DNA of 64,000 nt from Anaerohalosphaeraceae bacterium (GCA_037479115.1 JBBFLK010000005.1:100595-164594), one strand, 5' to 3'; positions 37,020-45,456 are shown, counted from the first letter of the stretch. Notes: a model not told the origin generated them from the letters alone. Translations and numbers: made by a program.

Positions 37020-37925
37020 TCAGTTCACTTCTGCAGACTTGAGGGGCCATTGAATCACCGCCCAAACCGGAAAATGGTCGGACGGATAGCGTCCCTCAAA
37101 TGTCCGCTGGTCAATTTCGGCCTCAAGCACAGCAAGGCCCTGCGGGATGAGAATGTGGTCAATTTTGGCCGTATTGAACCGCCGTCCGAAATCATGCCAT
37201 GTGCCGACGGGCTGCCGGTCCGGGTAGAGTGTCTGCCAGGCCTCTTTCAGATGCAGTTCTTTTTCGGACAACAGCGGCTCCAGAGCCGGATTTGACAATT
37301 CCATATTGAAATCGCCCAGCACAATCACCGCCGAACCCGCCGGCAAAGAAGCAATCCTTTCTGCCAGCAGCCGAATGCTTCTTTCCCGAGAACTCTGGGA
37401 CTGATGGTCCAGATGAACATTATAAACCCACAGCGGCCGGCGGCTCATCCGCTCCTGCAGGCAAACCCAGGTGCAGATGCGGGGAATCTGATTGCCCCAG
37501 TGTTTGGACCCGGGGATGTCCGGAGTATCCGAGAACCAGAAGGTGCCGGCTTCCAGCCGTTCAAAGCGGTCTTTGCGGTAAAAAATCGGACAGGATTCGC
37601 CCGCCCGTTTCCCATCATCCCGGCAGACGAATACATAGTCATAAGCCGGCAGGGCTCGCCCGATTTGCTCGACCTGAAAATCCAGGGCCTCCTGCAGGGC
37701 CAGCACATCCGCCCCATACTCCGACAGCAGCGAAAAAACCGACTCCCTGCGGCGGTCCCAGCGGTTGGGGCCGTCATCCGCCGTGCCGTAGCGAATATTA
37801 AACGTAACCGCCTTCAGCGTATCGGGCTGAATCGAACTGCAAGCCGCCCTGTCCATCCTTTCCGAACCCTTTTCGCAGCCCAGAAAGGCGGCGGCAAGTA
37901 TCCCGCTCCACATCAAAATTCGCAT
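37020..37925 (-). CDS. Secreted endonuclease/exonuclease/phosphatase family protein
   Basis: 301 residues with an N-terminal hydrophobic signal ending AAAFLGC, a possible lipoprotein site although Phe at -3 is atypical. The EEP fold motifs are TFNIRYG (metal-binding Asn), LALQEAL (Glu), VYNVHLDHQS, VLGDFN (Asp and Asn) and the final SDHFPV (catalytic His). Extracytoplasmic members in planctomycetes are often annotated as endonuclease or sphingomyelinase-like; the substrate is unknown. ATG 37925 follows GAGGA. Confidence 0.88.
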   Translation of the reverse strand: MRILMWSGILAAAFLGCEKGSERMDRAACSSIQPDTLKAVTFNIRYGTADDGPNRWDRRRESVFSLLSEYGADVLALQEALDFQVEQIGRALPAYDYVFVCRDDGKRAGESCPIFYRKDRFERLEAGTFWFSDTPDIPGSKHWGNQIPRICTWVCLQERMSRRPLWVYNVHLDHQSQSSRERSIRLLAERIASLPAGSAVIVLGDFNMELSNPALEPLLSEKELHLKEAWQTLYPDRQPVGTWHDFGRRFNTAKIDHILIPQGLAVLEAEIDQRTFEGRYPSDHFPVWAVIQWPLKSAEVN

Positions 37926-37956
37926 CTTTTTGTCCTCTTTGACCGTCCGGCACTCC

Positions 37957-37991
37957 AATAAAAAAGGGCCTGCCCATCCCTGAACAGACCC
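37957..37991 (-). terminator. Rho-independent terminator
   Basis: Reverse-strand stem GGGTCTG/CAGGCCC (one wobble pair, 37966-37991) followed by TTTTTTATT. It ends the cobO-ispD-lipoprotein series. Confidence 0.75.
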
Positions 37992-38020
37992 GCTATTATC
38001 AGTCGGATTTCACGACGATG

Positions 38021-38827
38021 CTAATCTCCCTGAATTCGGAAGTCCGGCGCCGACCTCGGATTGGGCGTGGACAGCTCCTTGATGCGTTCAATCGCATATT
38101 CCGTATTGTTTACGTACATCGATTCTTTCTCCACAGCCAGCCGGTAAAGCGCCAGGGCATCCGCCCGCATCCGAAGGCGCCGGTCCAGCACATAAGCCGC
38201 TCGAAACCGGGCCGGATAACGGGTCTCCGGATTCCACTGGAATGTCCGCTGATACAGCACGGCCGCCAGCTCATAATTCCGCAGATACTCATAAATCCGG
38301 GCCGCACGATACGCGGCATCATCGATTTTGTCGCTGGTCGGATAATTAGTGATGACCTGGTTAAACAGCTGCAGGGCCTGCCGCAGAATCGCTTCATTGG
38401 CGACAATAATCAACCCGCCGGACTGGCGATACAGACTCATTCCCTGTTCATACAGCTTATCCGCCTCAGGAATGGATTCCGACGCCGACAGATTCACCGG
38501 CAGCCACTCCCCCGGCATCAAATAATTGTAGCGGACCGCCTGGTCAAACGTCCTCAGCTCCGTGCGCGCCCAGCGAAGCTTGGTCGCATTGCCGGTCGAT
38601 TCATAATAGGCAATCAAATCCAGCAGAGATTTTTTGTATCCCTCCCGCGCCGCCGCCAGCTGCTCCACATAATCCACCTCACGGGCGTTGGGCATTAGGA
38701 CTCCCTGCTGAATCCGAGCCAGGTCGCTGTCTGTCAAATGCACATCCGCTACACGAGGATTGCTGCAGCCGCTCAGGAATCCTGCCGTAACAACCGCTGC
38801 AATTGCCGCCGATACCATCGTTTTCAT
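38021..38827 (-). CDS. Lipoprotein with TPR-like repeats
   Basis: 268 residues. Signal peptide with lipobox FLSGC (Cys at residue 21). The mature protein is helical with TPR-like segments from about 115 to 240: EADKLYEQGMSLYRQSGG, LRQALQLFNQVITNYPTSDKIDDAAYRAARIYEYLRNYELAAVLYQRTFQWNP... in the YfiO/BamD style of helix pairs. It may be a periplasmic scaffold; no specific partner can be named. GAAAGGAAC precedes the ATG. Confidence 0.75.
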   Translation of the reverse strand: MKTMVSAAIAAVVTAGFLSGCSNPRVADVHLTDSDLARIQQGVLMPNAREVDYVEQLAAAREGYKKSLLDLIAYYESTGNATKLRWARTELRTFDQAVRYNYLMPGEWLPVNLSASESIPEADKLYEQGMSLYRQSGGLIIVANEAILRQALQLFNQVITNYPTSDKIDDAAYRAARIYEYLRNYELAAVLYQRTFQWNPETRYPARFRAAYVLDRRLRMRADALALYRLAVEKESMYVNNTEYAIERIKELSTPNPRSAPDFRIQGD

Positions 38828-38919
38828 ATTTGTTCCTTTCGAACCCGTTTCGCCGTTTTTATTTTTTCCTACCATACCACGTTCAAATCGATTGTCAAGA
38901 CAATCAGCCCCTTCGCCCT

Positions 38920-39681
38920 TTACCACTGGGCTTCAATGTAAGGCCCGATCGGCCCTTCGGGTTTCGGCTTGGGTCTGGAGTTGATAATGGCCTCCGCCAG
39001 CGGCAAATCGCTTTTGCGGGTAATCTTCAAATTCGTAAAGTCCGTCTCGACGACGTGGACTTTATGACCGAGCGCCTCAACCAGTTGAGCATCATCCGTA
39101 ATCTTCATCTTTCCCAGATTGCCCATTTTGGCATAGGCCTCCCGAAGCAGTTTGGCATCAAATACCTGCGGTGTCTGGGCCTCATAGAGATTCTCCCGGT
39201 CCACCGTCTCGGAAACGACGCCTTTCTGAACCCGTTTCAGGGTTCCATTGACCGGACAGGCAAGAATGGCTGCTCCAGTCTGGGCGGCCTTCTGGAAAAC
39301 AGCGTCCACCCAGTCGGCCGTCAGACAGCACCGGACGGCATCATGGACGGCAATCAGGTCAATATCCGGACGAATTTTTTCCAGAGCCCTGGAAACCGTC
39401 TCAAAACGCTCCGCACCGCCGAAGCAAAGCTTGACCCCGTTAAAGGCCAGGGTCGAACCCCACTTGACCGTCACCAGTTCTTCATCTTCCTTCGAAATGG
39501 CCATAAGAATCTGTTTGACTTCATCGCGATTGGCGAAAAACTCGATGCTGCGCAGAAACGCCGCCCGCCCCGCCACTTCCACAAAGGGTTTCTTTCGGTC
39601 GCCCCCAAACCGGGCACTGGCTCCGGCCGCACAGATAATCACTCCAACTGTTTTCCCCAAAGGTTTCTTCTCCGTATCCAT
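38920..39681 (-). CDS. ispD: 2-C-methyl-D-erythritol 4-phosphate cytidylyltransferase
   Basis: 253 residues. The nucleotide-binding start ICAAGASARFGGDRKKPF is near residue 17, and HDAVRCCL and YEAQTPQVFD are family motifs. It makes CDP-methylerythritol from CTP and MEP, two steps before IspF. ATG 39681 follows AGGGGA; TTG one codon earlier is possible. It lies 26 bases after cobO. Confidence 0.93.
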   Translation of the reverse strand: MDTEKKPLGKTVGVIICAAGASARFGGDRKKPFVEVAGRAAFLRSIEFFANRDEVKQILMAISKEDEELVTVKWGSTLAFNGVKLCFGGAERFETVSRALEKIRPDIDLIAVHDAVRCCLTADWVDAVFQKAAQTGAAILACPVNGTLKRVQKGVVSETVDRENLYEAQTPQVFDAKLLREAYAKMGNLGKMKITDDAQLVEALGHKVHVVETDFTNLKITRKSDLPLAEAIINSRPKPKPEGPIGPYIEAQW

Positions 39682-39707
39682 CAACCTGCTTCCCCTTGCA
39701 TCTCCGC

Positions 39708-40247
39708 TTAATATTCGATTCCCCTTCGGGCACTGATGCCTTTCTCAAACGGATGCTTGACGGATTTCATCTCCGTCACCAGGTCTGCCATATCCATCAG
39801 TTCCTGCGAGGCACCGCGTCCGGTCAGCACCAGCTCCACACAAGGGTCTCGATTGGCCAGCAACTGACGGATATCATCCATCGAAGCCAGTCCTTTGGAC
39901 AGACAAAAAACAATCTCATCCAAAATAATCAGGTCATAATACCGCTCATGGGCAGCGGTCTGAATTTTCTTCAGCGCTTTGCCGACAGCCGTCCGAATTC
40001 GTTCCATGGCCCTCTGGTTTCCCATCGATTCAAACATATCCCATGGTTCATCCAGAGCCAAGAGCGTGATATTCCCGATATTCTGAAGCCCGGCTCGTTC
40101 CCCGAGATTCAGGGAAGAGGGCTTGAGGAATTGATAAATCAGAACGCGCCCGCCGTGGCCCGCCGTCCGCAAAGCCAACCCGAGAGCAGCCGTCGTTTTG
40201 CCTTTCCCGTCACCGGTGTAAATCTGTACAAGTCCTTTTTCCAGCAT
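39708..40247 (-). CDS. cobO: Cob(I)alamin adenosyltransferase, CobO/BtuR type
   Basis: 179 residues. P-loop GDGKGKTTAALGLALRTAGHG near residue 12; LIILDEI near 108 is Walker B; the C-terminal VTEMKSVKHPFEKGI fits the family. It adds adenosyl to cobalamin to make coenzyme B12. No other cobamide genes or a cobalamin riboswitch were seen nearby. The ribosome site is unclear. Confidence 0.93.
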   Translation of the reverse strand: MLEKGLVQIYTGDGKGKTTAALGLALRTAGHGGRVLIYQFLKPSSLNLGERAGLQNIGNITLLALDEPWDMFESMGNQRAMERIRTAVGKALKKIQTAAHERYYDLIILDEIVFCLSKGLASMDDIRQLLANRDPCVELVLTGRGASQELMDMADLVTEMKSVKHPFEKGISARRGIEY

Positions 40248-40279
40248 GCCGCCATCATAGACCTGATGCGGTGTTTAGA

Positions 40280-40319
40280 AAAGAAAAAAAACGCCTGTCA
40301 GTTAGACCGACAGGCGTTT
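40280..40319 (-). terminator. Rho-independent terminator of the PilZ gene
   Basis: A perfect 11-base-pair stem (40289-40299 with 40309-40319, AAACGCCTGTC) and a nine-base loop, followed on the reverse strand by an uninterrupted T run. Confidence 0.88.
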
Positions 40320-40356
40320 GGAATCTTCAGAAAAAGCTTTCGATATTATTGAGCCG

Positions 40357-40722
40357 TTAAACAACCATAAATTGTTCAACAGGCTGGCTTTCGGCGGGCT
40401 TAAACGGAAGGGGCTCCGAAAACTGGACGGCTACTCTCCGCAAAAAAGGCCCTAACTGATCCACACGGCAGATTCGTCCGTCTCGGATAAAATTCGCCAG
40501 CCCGAATGTTTCATCCTCCGAAAACTGAGGGATGCTGAAGCGGGCCGTGATATGTTCACCCGGACTGGGACAGCGGTCGGAATAACAGGAAAAGGCCGCT
40601 CCGCTGCTGGAAATATCAATCATTTGGCCCTGGGTAAGAATGTCGTCATAATCCTCGGCAAACCAGACCGGCCAGCTGTAGCGTAACCGTTTTTCAGCCC
40701 TTCGTTCCACCATCGATTCCAT
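40357..40722 (-). CDS. PilZ-domain protein (putative cyclic di-GMP receptor)
   Basis: 121 residues from ATG 40722 with GGAGG six bases upstream. The PilZ c-di-GMP motif pieces are present: RRAEKR at residues 7-12 (RxxxR type) and DISSSG near 40 ([D/N]xSxxG). The rest forms the small PilZ barrel. It has no other domain, so it probably acts as a c-di-GMP-dependent adaptor. It is monocistronic with its own terminator. Confidence 0.88.
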   Translation of the reverse strand: MESMVERRAEKRLRYSWPVWFAEDYDDILTQGQMIDISSSGAAFSCYSDRCPSPGEHITARFSIPQFSEDETFGLANFIRDGRICRVDQLGPFLRRVAVQFSEPLPFKPAESQPVEQFMVV

Positions 40723-40984
40723 AAAAACCTCCAATCATTCTGCCGTTTCTCGTTGTCGTTTCTGCTTAGACAGTCTGTCGGAGAAAAAGAAGGGCCGGTT
40801 AATGGAAGAATTGTCCCTATAGAATTCGGAAAATTGAAAAAAAAAGAAAAATTCACATGGGTTTTGAGGATTATGCGGATTTTGAGCGTAATTTTTGATT
40901 TTTTATCCGGAACTAAACTTTCCGGAAGTGTTTTGTTCAGATTTCAAAAAATTTCGCCAATCCTGTTTTGTGGTCTGATAACTG

Positions 40985-42349
40985 CTATTTTTGAAGGTTC
41001 AGGACCGCCAGACGGAAAACGTTCCCCCTCTCTTGATAGTTTTTGAACATATCATAGCTGGCACAGGCCGGGCTCATCAGGACAACATCGCCTTTTTGTG
41101 CCGTTTGAGAACATAAAAGCACTGCTTCTTCCATTGATGCGGCTTTTTGAACAACTGTTTTTGAAGGGCCTGCCGCTTTGACCGCATCGAGGATTTTGTC
41201 GGCAGTCTGCCCGATGAGAACGACGGCTTTGCAGCGATTTGCTATGCATCGGCCGAGCTCTTCGAAGCCGATATGCTTATCATACCCCCCAGCGATTAAA
41301 ATCTTGGGCTCTTCGATGCCGTTCAGGGCGGCCATCGTGCTGACCGGTGTCGTCGCCTTCGAATCATTGTACCAGCGGACCCCGTCGATTTCGGCCACAA
41401 ACTGCATCCGGTGTTCAAGCCCCTGAAAAGACGAAACCGCCTCCCGCAGCTTTTTCTTATCCGCCCCGAAAACATCCGCAATCGTCAAAGCCGCTGCGAG
41501 GTTTTGAAGGTTCACCCGTCCGGGCAGGCGGAAAACACGGCGGTATTCCTCAGAAATATCCTCAACCTTAAACAGCAAACAGCGGCGAAAATCCTGCCTC
41601 GAATACTCTGCAAACCATTGAAGACCGGTTTGGTCTTCCGCGTTAAAAACCGCAGCAGGCGGAAAAGCCGGATTGGGCCGCTGGTTTTCAAACAGGATTT
41701 TTTTGGCGTGCGCGTAGGCCTCGAAAGTCCCGTGGCGGTCGAGGTGGTTGGGGCTTAAATTTGTCAAAAGAGCAACATCAGCCCCCCGCTTACATTGGGA
41801 CAACTGTTCGATTTGGAAACTGCTGATTTCCAGAACGACAATATCCTTTTCCGTCAGGTCCTTCAGAAGCCCCAAAAGCGGACGATTGCCGATATTGCCG
41901 CTTAAGTAAACTTTTCCATAAGCCCAGTTTTCAGAAGCAGATGCGGCTTCGAGCAGGTGGGCCGTTAAGGCGGTGGTTGTGCTTTTGCCGTTGGAGCCGG
42001 TAATGGCGGCAATCCGGGCGGGGCATCGCTCAAAAAACAACTCTACCTGCGAGGTGATGACGGCCCCGGCTTGGCGGGCAATCTGAAGGAAAGGATTCTC
42101 CGGCGGCACGGCGGGGTTGACAATCACCACGTCGGCCGTGCGGAAATCCTCTTCCAAATGGCCGCCCAGATGCCAGACAATCGGCAGGAAACGCAGGGAA
42201 TCGATGGTCTCGCGCAGTTTGGCCTCATCAGCAAGATCCGTGACCGTAACGCGTCCCCCCTGTTCACAGGCAAAACGGACGCTGTCCTGTCCGCCGCCGA
42301 ACGAACCTAACCCCATAACAACAACACGTTTGTCTTTCAATTCAATCAC
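40985..42349 (-). CDS. murD: UDP-N-acetylmuramoyl-L-alanine-D-glutamate ligase
   Basis: 454 residues from a GTG at 42349 with AAGGGA nine bases before. The Mur ligase motifs are VVVMGLGSFGGG at the N-terminus, ATP-binding ITGSNGKSTTTALTAHLL near 116, LTNLSPNHLDRHG, and WYNDSKATTP. It adds D-Glu to UDP-MurNAc-Ala in peptidoglycan synthesis. It stands apart from other mur genes here. Confidence 0.95.
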   Translation of the reverse strand: MIELKDKRVVVMGLGSFGGGQDSVRFACEQGGRVTVTDLADEAKLRETIDSLRFLPIVWHLGGHLEEDFRTADVVIVNPAVPPENPFLQIARQAGAVITSQVELFFERCPARIAAITGSNGKSTTTALTAHLLEAASASENWAYGKVYLSGNIGNRPLLGLLKDLTEKDIVVLEISSFQIEQLSQCKRGADVALLTNLSPNHLDRHGTFEAYAHAKKILFENQRPNPAFPPAAVFNAEDQTGLQWFAEYSRQDFRRCLLFKVEDISEEYRRVFRLPGRVNLQNLAAALTIADVFGADKKKLREAVSSFQGLEHRMQFVAEIDGVRWYNDSKATTPVSTMAALNGIEEPKILIAGGYDKHIGFEELGRCIANRCKAVVLIGQTADKILDAVKAAGPSKTVVQKAASMEEAVLLCSQTAQKGDVVLMSPACASYDMFKNYQERGNVFRLAVLNLQK

Positions 42350-42499
42350 AAAAGATATCCCTTTCTTTTCAAAAACGGGCCTTAAAGATACCATCGGACA
42401 AACCGGGTTGAAAATGAAAAAATGGGGCTTGAAGAAAAGCCGCCTTCAAGAGACAATGCCGCAAGATGTTTTGCCAGCAAGAGTAAGAGGAAACCAGAA

Positions 42500-42979
42500 A
42501 TGCGAGTGAAACCGAGAACCGATGAGTTTCCGGCTCCGGAAGTAAAAACCTTTCCGGACTGCACCAAAATCCAAACCCATACCATCACCATCGTTCCTCG
42601 CTATTGTGAGACGGACCAGTCGGGGGTTATTCACCATACGGTTTATCCGGTATGGTTTGAGATGGGGCGGACGGAACTGCTGCGGGCAAATGGCCTTGCC
42701 TACAGCGATTTGGAAAAGAACGGGATTTATTTTGTTGTGGCGGAACTGAACGTAAAGTACCGCCGGCCTGCGTTTTATGATGAGAAACTGGATTTAATTA
42801 CCACCTGCACCCGGATTACCAGTGCCCGGGTGGAGCACAGCTATCGGCTGGTTCGGCAAAGCACAGGGGTCCTGCTGGCCGAGGGCACCAGCATCCTGGC
42901 ATGTGTGGACAAAGACGGAAAACCTCGCCGGATGCCGTCATTTATGTATCCGGAAGAAGAACCCGAAGAAAAATCTTAA
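42500..42979 (+). CDS. Acyl-CoA thioesterase of the 4HBT/YbgC type
   Basis: 159 residues from ATG 42500 with GAGGAAA seven bases before; a longer upstream frame exists but lacks family similarity. The hot-dog fold signature is RYCETDQSGVIHHTVYPVWFEMGRTELLR near 34-62, with the catalytic Asp in ETDQSG. It hydrolyses acyl-CoA thioesters; the substrate is unknown. The end overlaps a 20-base AT palindrome. Confidence 0.9.
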   Translation: MRVKPRTDEFPAPEVKTFPDCTKIQTHTITIVPRYCETDQSGVIHHTVYPVWFEMGRTELLRANGLAYSDLEKNGIYFVVAELNVKYRRPAFYDEKLDLITTCTRITSARVEHSYRLVRQSTGVLLAEGTSILACVDKDGKPRRMPSFMYPEEEPEEKS

Positions 42980-42993
42980 AAAATTTTTTAAGA
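42974..42993. repeat. Perfect 20-base AT-rich palindrome
   Basis: TCTTAAAAAATTTTTTAAGA spans the stop codon of the thioesterase gene (42977-42979). It could act as a weak stem after the gene. Confidence 0.6.
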
Positions 42994-43090
42994 AAACAAG
43001 CGAAACGTCTTATAAAAAGCCGGATATTAACATACAGGCCCATATTTTAAACAAACGGACTGATTTTCTTAACTTCTTCTTAAACTTTTC

Positions 43091-43119
43091 TTGAAAACCA
43101 ACCCGCATTCTGCTATACT
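43091..43119 (+). promoter_or_regulatory. Strong sigma-70 type promoter of a small orphan transcription unit
   Basis: TTGAAA (43091-43096) and TATACT (43114-43119) with a 17-base spacer. The start would be near 43126. It drives a unit closed by a terminator at 43671-43704. Confidence 0.75.
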
Positions 43120-43157
43120 CACGCTTGTATAACAAGTCAGGAACTGGGGGAAAACAG

Positions 43158-43454
43158 ATGACCATAAGCACAAGAAAAGTTGAGCTGGTTTTGGCGGTTG
43201 AGGGCGGACGCGGGCCGCCGGAAACACAACTGGAACGTTCGTTTGGGCGTAGGCGGCAGGATTTCTTAAATTTCTTAACCCTTATTCCCGTGATTCTTAT
43301 GACAAAAACTTGCACTCATTCAGGTCCGTTTCCGTTTCGAGCACCTCTTCCGCTGCCTGCCCTTTCCGGCCGCGACCCGCCGCTTCCAGAAACAGCTGTG
43401 AGCACCGAGCGTTCGATTTGGAAGCGGCGGATTTATTTTGTATGCTTTTCATAG
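43158..43454 (+). CDS. Possible small protein, unknown
   Basis: 98 residues from ATG 43158, 32 bases after the inferred transcription start, with GGGGGAAAAC upstream. Two segments resemble each other: GRGPPETQLERSFGRR near residue 18 and GRDPPLPETAVSTERS near 71. Between them is a short hydrophobic stretch (FLTLIPVILM). No family is recognised, and the unit may instead be a non-coding RNA. Confidence 0.25.
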   Translation: MTISTRKVELVLAVEGGRGPPETQLERSFGRRRQDFLNFLTLIPVILMTKTCTHSGPFPFRAPLPLPALSGRDPPLPETAVSTERSIWKRRIYFVCFS

Positions 43455-43500
43455 ACGAGGAAACGAGGTCAAGAACGATAACGCAGAAAAGGATGGGATT

Positions 43501-43638
43501 ATGCCGCTCAAAGAAGACATCATTGACCCGTACCCGCACACGGGAGAATCGGAGGCGAAGGGACGAGGCCCGCCGGAAGGAGAAATGAGAAAAAGGATTT
43601 TAAGAAAGACCGCGAATTGCTCTGAAAAAGCCCGCTGA
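43501..43638 (+). CDS. Possible small protein, unknown
   Basis: 45 residues from ATG 43501 with AGGATGGG just before. It contains GRGPPEGE, the same motif as the preceding small ORF but with synonymous codon differences. Basic C-terminus (RKRILRK). It ends just before the terminator. Coding status is unproven. Confidence 0.25.
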   Translation: MPLKEDIIDPYPHTGESEAKGRGPPEGEMRKRILRKTANCSEKAR

Positions 43639-43670
43639 AAAACCGCATCATTTTCGAATTGAAAATAAAG

Positions 43671-43704
43671 AAAGCAGACCTCAAAAGGTGTTCTGCTTTT
43701 TTTG
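43671..43704 (+). terminator. Rho-independent terminator of the small unit
   Basis: Outer stem AAAGCAGA (43671-43678) with TCTGCTTT (43692-43699), inner CCT/AGG pairing, then seven to eight T. Confidence 0.8.
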
Positions 43705-43819
43705 TTTTTTAAAAAGAACTCAAGAAGAAGGGGAATAAAAAATCAGGGGGAGATTGCCTGATTCTCGAAACAAGAACAGCGGAAATTGGGTTGAAAAAGG
43801 AGACGGAATAATTATGAAA

Positions 43820-43843
43820 AAACCACGGATTTACACAGATTGA
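43820..43843 (-). repeat. ATCCGTG/ATCTGTG-type repeat, inverted copy
   Basis: On the reverse strand it contains ATCTGTGTAAATCCGTGGTTT, the same words as the tandem units at 5719-5787. Confidence 0.5.
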
Positions 43844-44047
43844 CATACCTTTTCCTCAAAACAAACTTCATTTGGAGCAGTAGTTACTGCGTGGGTAATT
43901 GCAGATACTTTTTCTGTATTGATTGTATGTTGGAAAGAAGAGTCATGGAGTTTTGACGGATGACAATAAAAAGAATAAAAATCACCGTAAAGCAGATTCC
44001 ATTATACTTTGACAGTGTAGGACAGAACCCTCTATAATTACTACAGC

Positions 44048-44115
44048 CCATTTCATAACCTCCAAAAAGGGCGTTTTAACACTGAAAACGAACCATATAG
44101 AAGGTTATGAAATGG
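44048..44115. repeat. Nested inverted repeat
   Basis: Perfect 14-base arms CCATTTCATAACCT (44048-44061) and AGGTTATGAAATGG (44102-44115) enclose a second hairpin CGTTTT/AAAACG (44072-44077 with 44085-44090). It lies 70 bases upstream of an orphan gene. It has no transposase, so it may be a MITE-like element or a structured leader. Confidence 0.7.
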
Positions 44116-44185
44116 CTTGTAATACATCTCGACAAGGCTACTTACCGGAAACAGAAAATAATGCATAAACATTTTTGTTGTGGTT

Positions 44186-44809
44186 ATGAAAAAAAGCAAA
44201 GATAAATTAAGTCGCTATTGTGCTCTCATGGAGGAAATAAAAAAACGAGATACTGTAATACGTGGTTTCTTAATGGGTGGATGTTATACTCCGTATCGTG
44301 CAACCAGTTTGGAATGCATGTATTTTCAATTAAGAAAAATTATCGAGTTAATTGCTCTCGCTTCCCTTGTTGCCAATGAAAAAGAGTACTCAAGACAATT
44401 CAAAGACTTTCATAAACATTGGAATGCCCGCGATATCCTTAAGAAACTTGAGAAAATCAATCCAAATTTTTATCCAGAACCAATAAAAGAGATTCCTGTT
44501 CCCGATTCAAAAACTGAGTGGGTCGCCATTCAAGATGGTTATCTTACAAAAGAAGATTTTATTCGTGTTTATGCCCAATGTAGTAAAATTGTGCATGCAG
44601 ACAATCCGTTTGGTACCAAAACTGATTATGATTATTACGAAAAACAAATAACAATCTGGCTTGGCAAAATTGTAAATCTGCTGAATTGTCACCTTCTACA
44701 TTTAGTGAATGACCCTAACGTTTATCTGATTCATATGAAGGAACAAAGAGACGATAAGGTTCATGCCTATACGTTTGCTCCTGTGAAGTCCACAAGAAAA
44801 AAATCTTAA
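44186..44809 (+). CDS. AT-rich orphan gene, possible HEPN-like protein
   Basis: 207 residues; a GTG two codons upstream is an alternative start. No ribosome site is obvious. The protein is mostly helical (LECMYFQLRKIIELIALASLVAN near 48-70) and has YAQCSKIVHADNPFG near 127-141, which faintly recalls the conserved His region of HEPN-type proteins; the canonical RxxxxH is not present, so this is a weak suggestion. Base composition and codon use are clearly more AT-rich than neighbours, and it sits beside an mcrC remnant, consistent with a transferred accessory region. Confidence 0.7.
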   Translation: MKKSKDKLSRYCALMEEIKKRDTVIRGFLMGGCYTPYRATSLECMYFQLRKIIELIALASLVANEKEYSRQFKDFHKHWNARDILKKLEKINPNFYPEPIKEIPVPDSKTEWVAIQDGYLTKEDFIRVYAQCSKIVHADNPFGTKTDYDYYEKQITIWLGKIVNLLNCHLLHLVNDPNVYLIHMKEQRDDKVHAYTFAPVKSTRKKS

Positions 44810-44866
44810 GAGAAAAACAAGATATTAAAACCTCCTTAGATGACGTTTCCTTCAAACGAGGCATAG

Positions 44867-45196
44867 GAGTCAGCGACCCGCAAGATTGTAATCGACACAA
44901 AATACTACCGGGACGCATTAGAAATCCACTATGACCGGGAAAAGATTCGCTCGGCCAATCTTTATCAATTGTTTGCCTACGTGAAGAATCTGGAAAGCCG
45001 GGGCGGGGTGAACCAGACCTGCGAAGGGATGCTTCTGTATCCGACAGTCCGGCAGGAACTGGACGAGGAATGCACCATCGGGGGACATCGGATTGCCTTC
45101 AGGACCATCAATCTGAATCAGGATTGGCGGCAGATTCACCGGGATTTGCTGAACATCATTCAAGAAAGTCCCACGCCGGTCTCCACCGGTAGATAA
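44867..45196 (+). pseudogene. mcrC: mcrC remnant (C-terminal part of McrBC restriction system subunit)
   Basis: The frame 44867-45196 encodes about 109 residues matching the McrC C-terminus: ESATRKIVIDTKYYRD, with the DTK of the PD-(D/E)xK nuclease core, then SANLYQLFAYVKNLE, GGVNQTCEGMLLYP and LNLNQDWRQIHRDLL. A stop (TAG) closes the frame at 44864-44866. Just upstream, DDVSF in another frame (from about 44838) looks like the preceding motif, so there is a frameshift. The N-terminal two thirds of mcrC and all of mcrB are missing. Composition is like the host chromosome rather than the AT-rich gene before it. Confidence 0.8.
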
Positions 45197-45298
45197 TTCC
45201 CGCCGTCGAAAAACAAGACATACAAGGTCTGTTAGGCCCCAGAAAATCTTTTTGTTGTCTTCCGGGTCAGAAATCAGGCCGACGGGAGAGCATATTCC

Positions 45299-45326
45299 TT
45301 GCAAAATACCGGTATTTTTCTATAAT
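45299..45326 (+). promoter_or_regulatory. Promoter of tRNA-Leu
   Basis: TTGCAA (45299-45304) and a perfect TATAAT (45321-45326), 16 bases apart, about 47 bases before the mature tRNA 5' end. Confidence 0.75.
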
Positions 45327-45372
45327 GCAACAGCCAAAACTGAACCGGAAAGGTAGGGAATTCGTAGGAACA

Positions 45373-45456
45373 GGCCGAGTGGCGGAAAGGCAGACGCTGG
45401 GGACTTAAAATCCCCTGCCCGTTTTGGGCGTATGGGTTCGACTCCCATCTCGGCCA
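45373..45456 (+). tRNA. tRNA-Leu (anticodon TAA)
   Basis: 84 bases. The acceptor stem is GGCCGAG with CTCGGCC and discriminator A. The anticodon stem GGGGA/TCCCC encloses loop CTTAAAA, giving anticodon TAA, which reads UUA. A long variable arm (GCCC/GGGC) marks a class II tRNA, and the T arm ATGGG-TTCGACT-CCCAT is standard. CCA is not encoded. A seven-base-pair inverted repeat (CGGCCGT, 45460-45486) follows immediately. Confidence 0.95.

Larger units (their letters stand above)
43705..44185. other. AT-rich intergenic region with repeats
   Basis: No gene is seen. It holds a hairpin AATCAGG/CCTGATT (43741-43763), a copy of the ATCCGTG-type repeat at 43820-43843 and the long inverted repeat at 44048-44115. 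The composition shifts to AT-rich here and stays so through the next gene. Confidence 0.55.

Noticed and set aside
43126..43704. tmRNA, RNase P RNA or 6S RNA in the orphan transcription unit
   Set aside because: No tag-peptide frame, no tRNA-like ends, and the RNase P core words are absent (only GAGGAAACGAGG, which lacks the conserved continuation).
44048..44115. Insertion sequence ends
   Set aside because: No transposase or flanking direct repeat was seen, so only an inverted repeat is reported.
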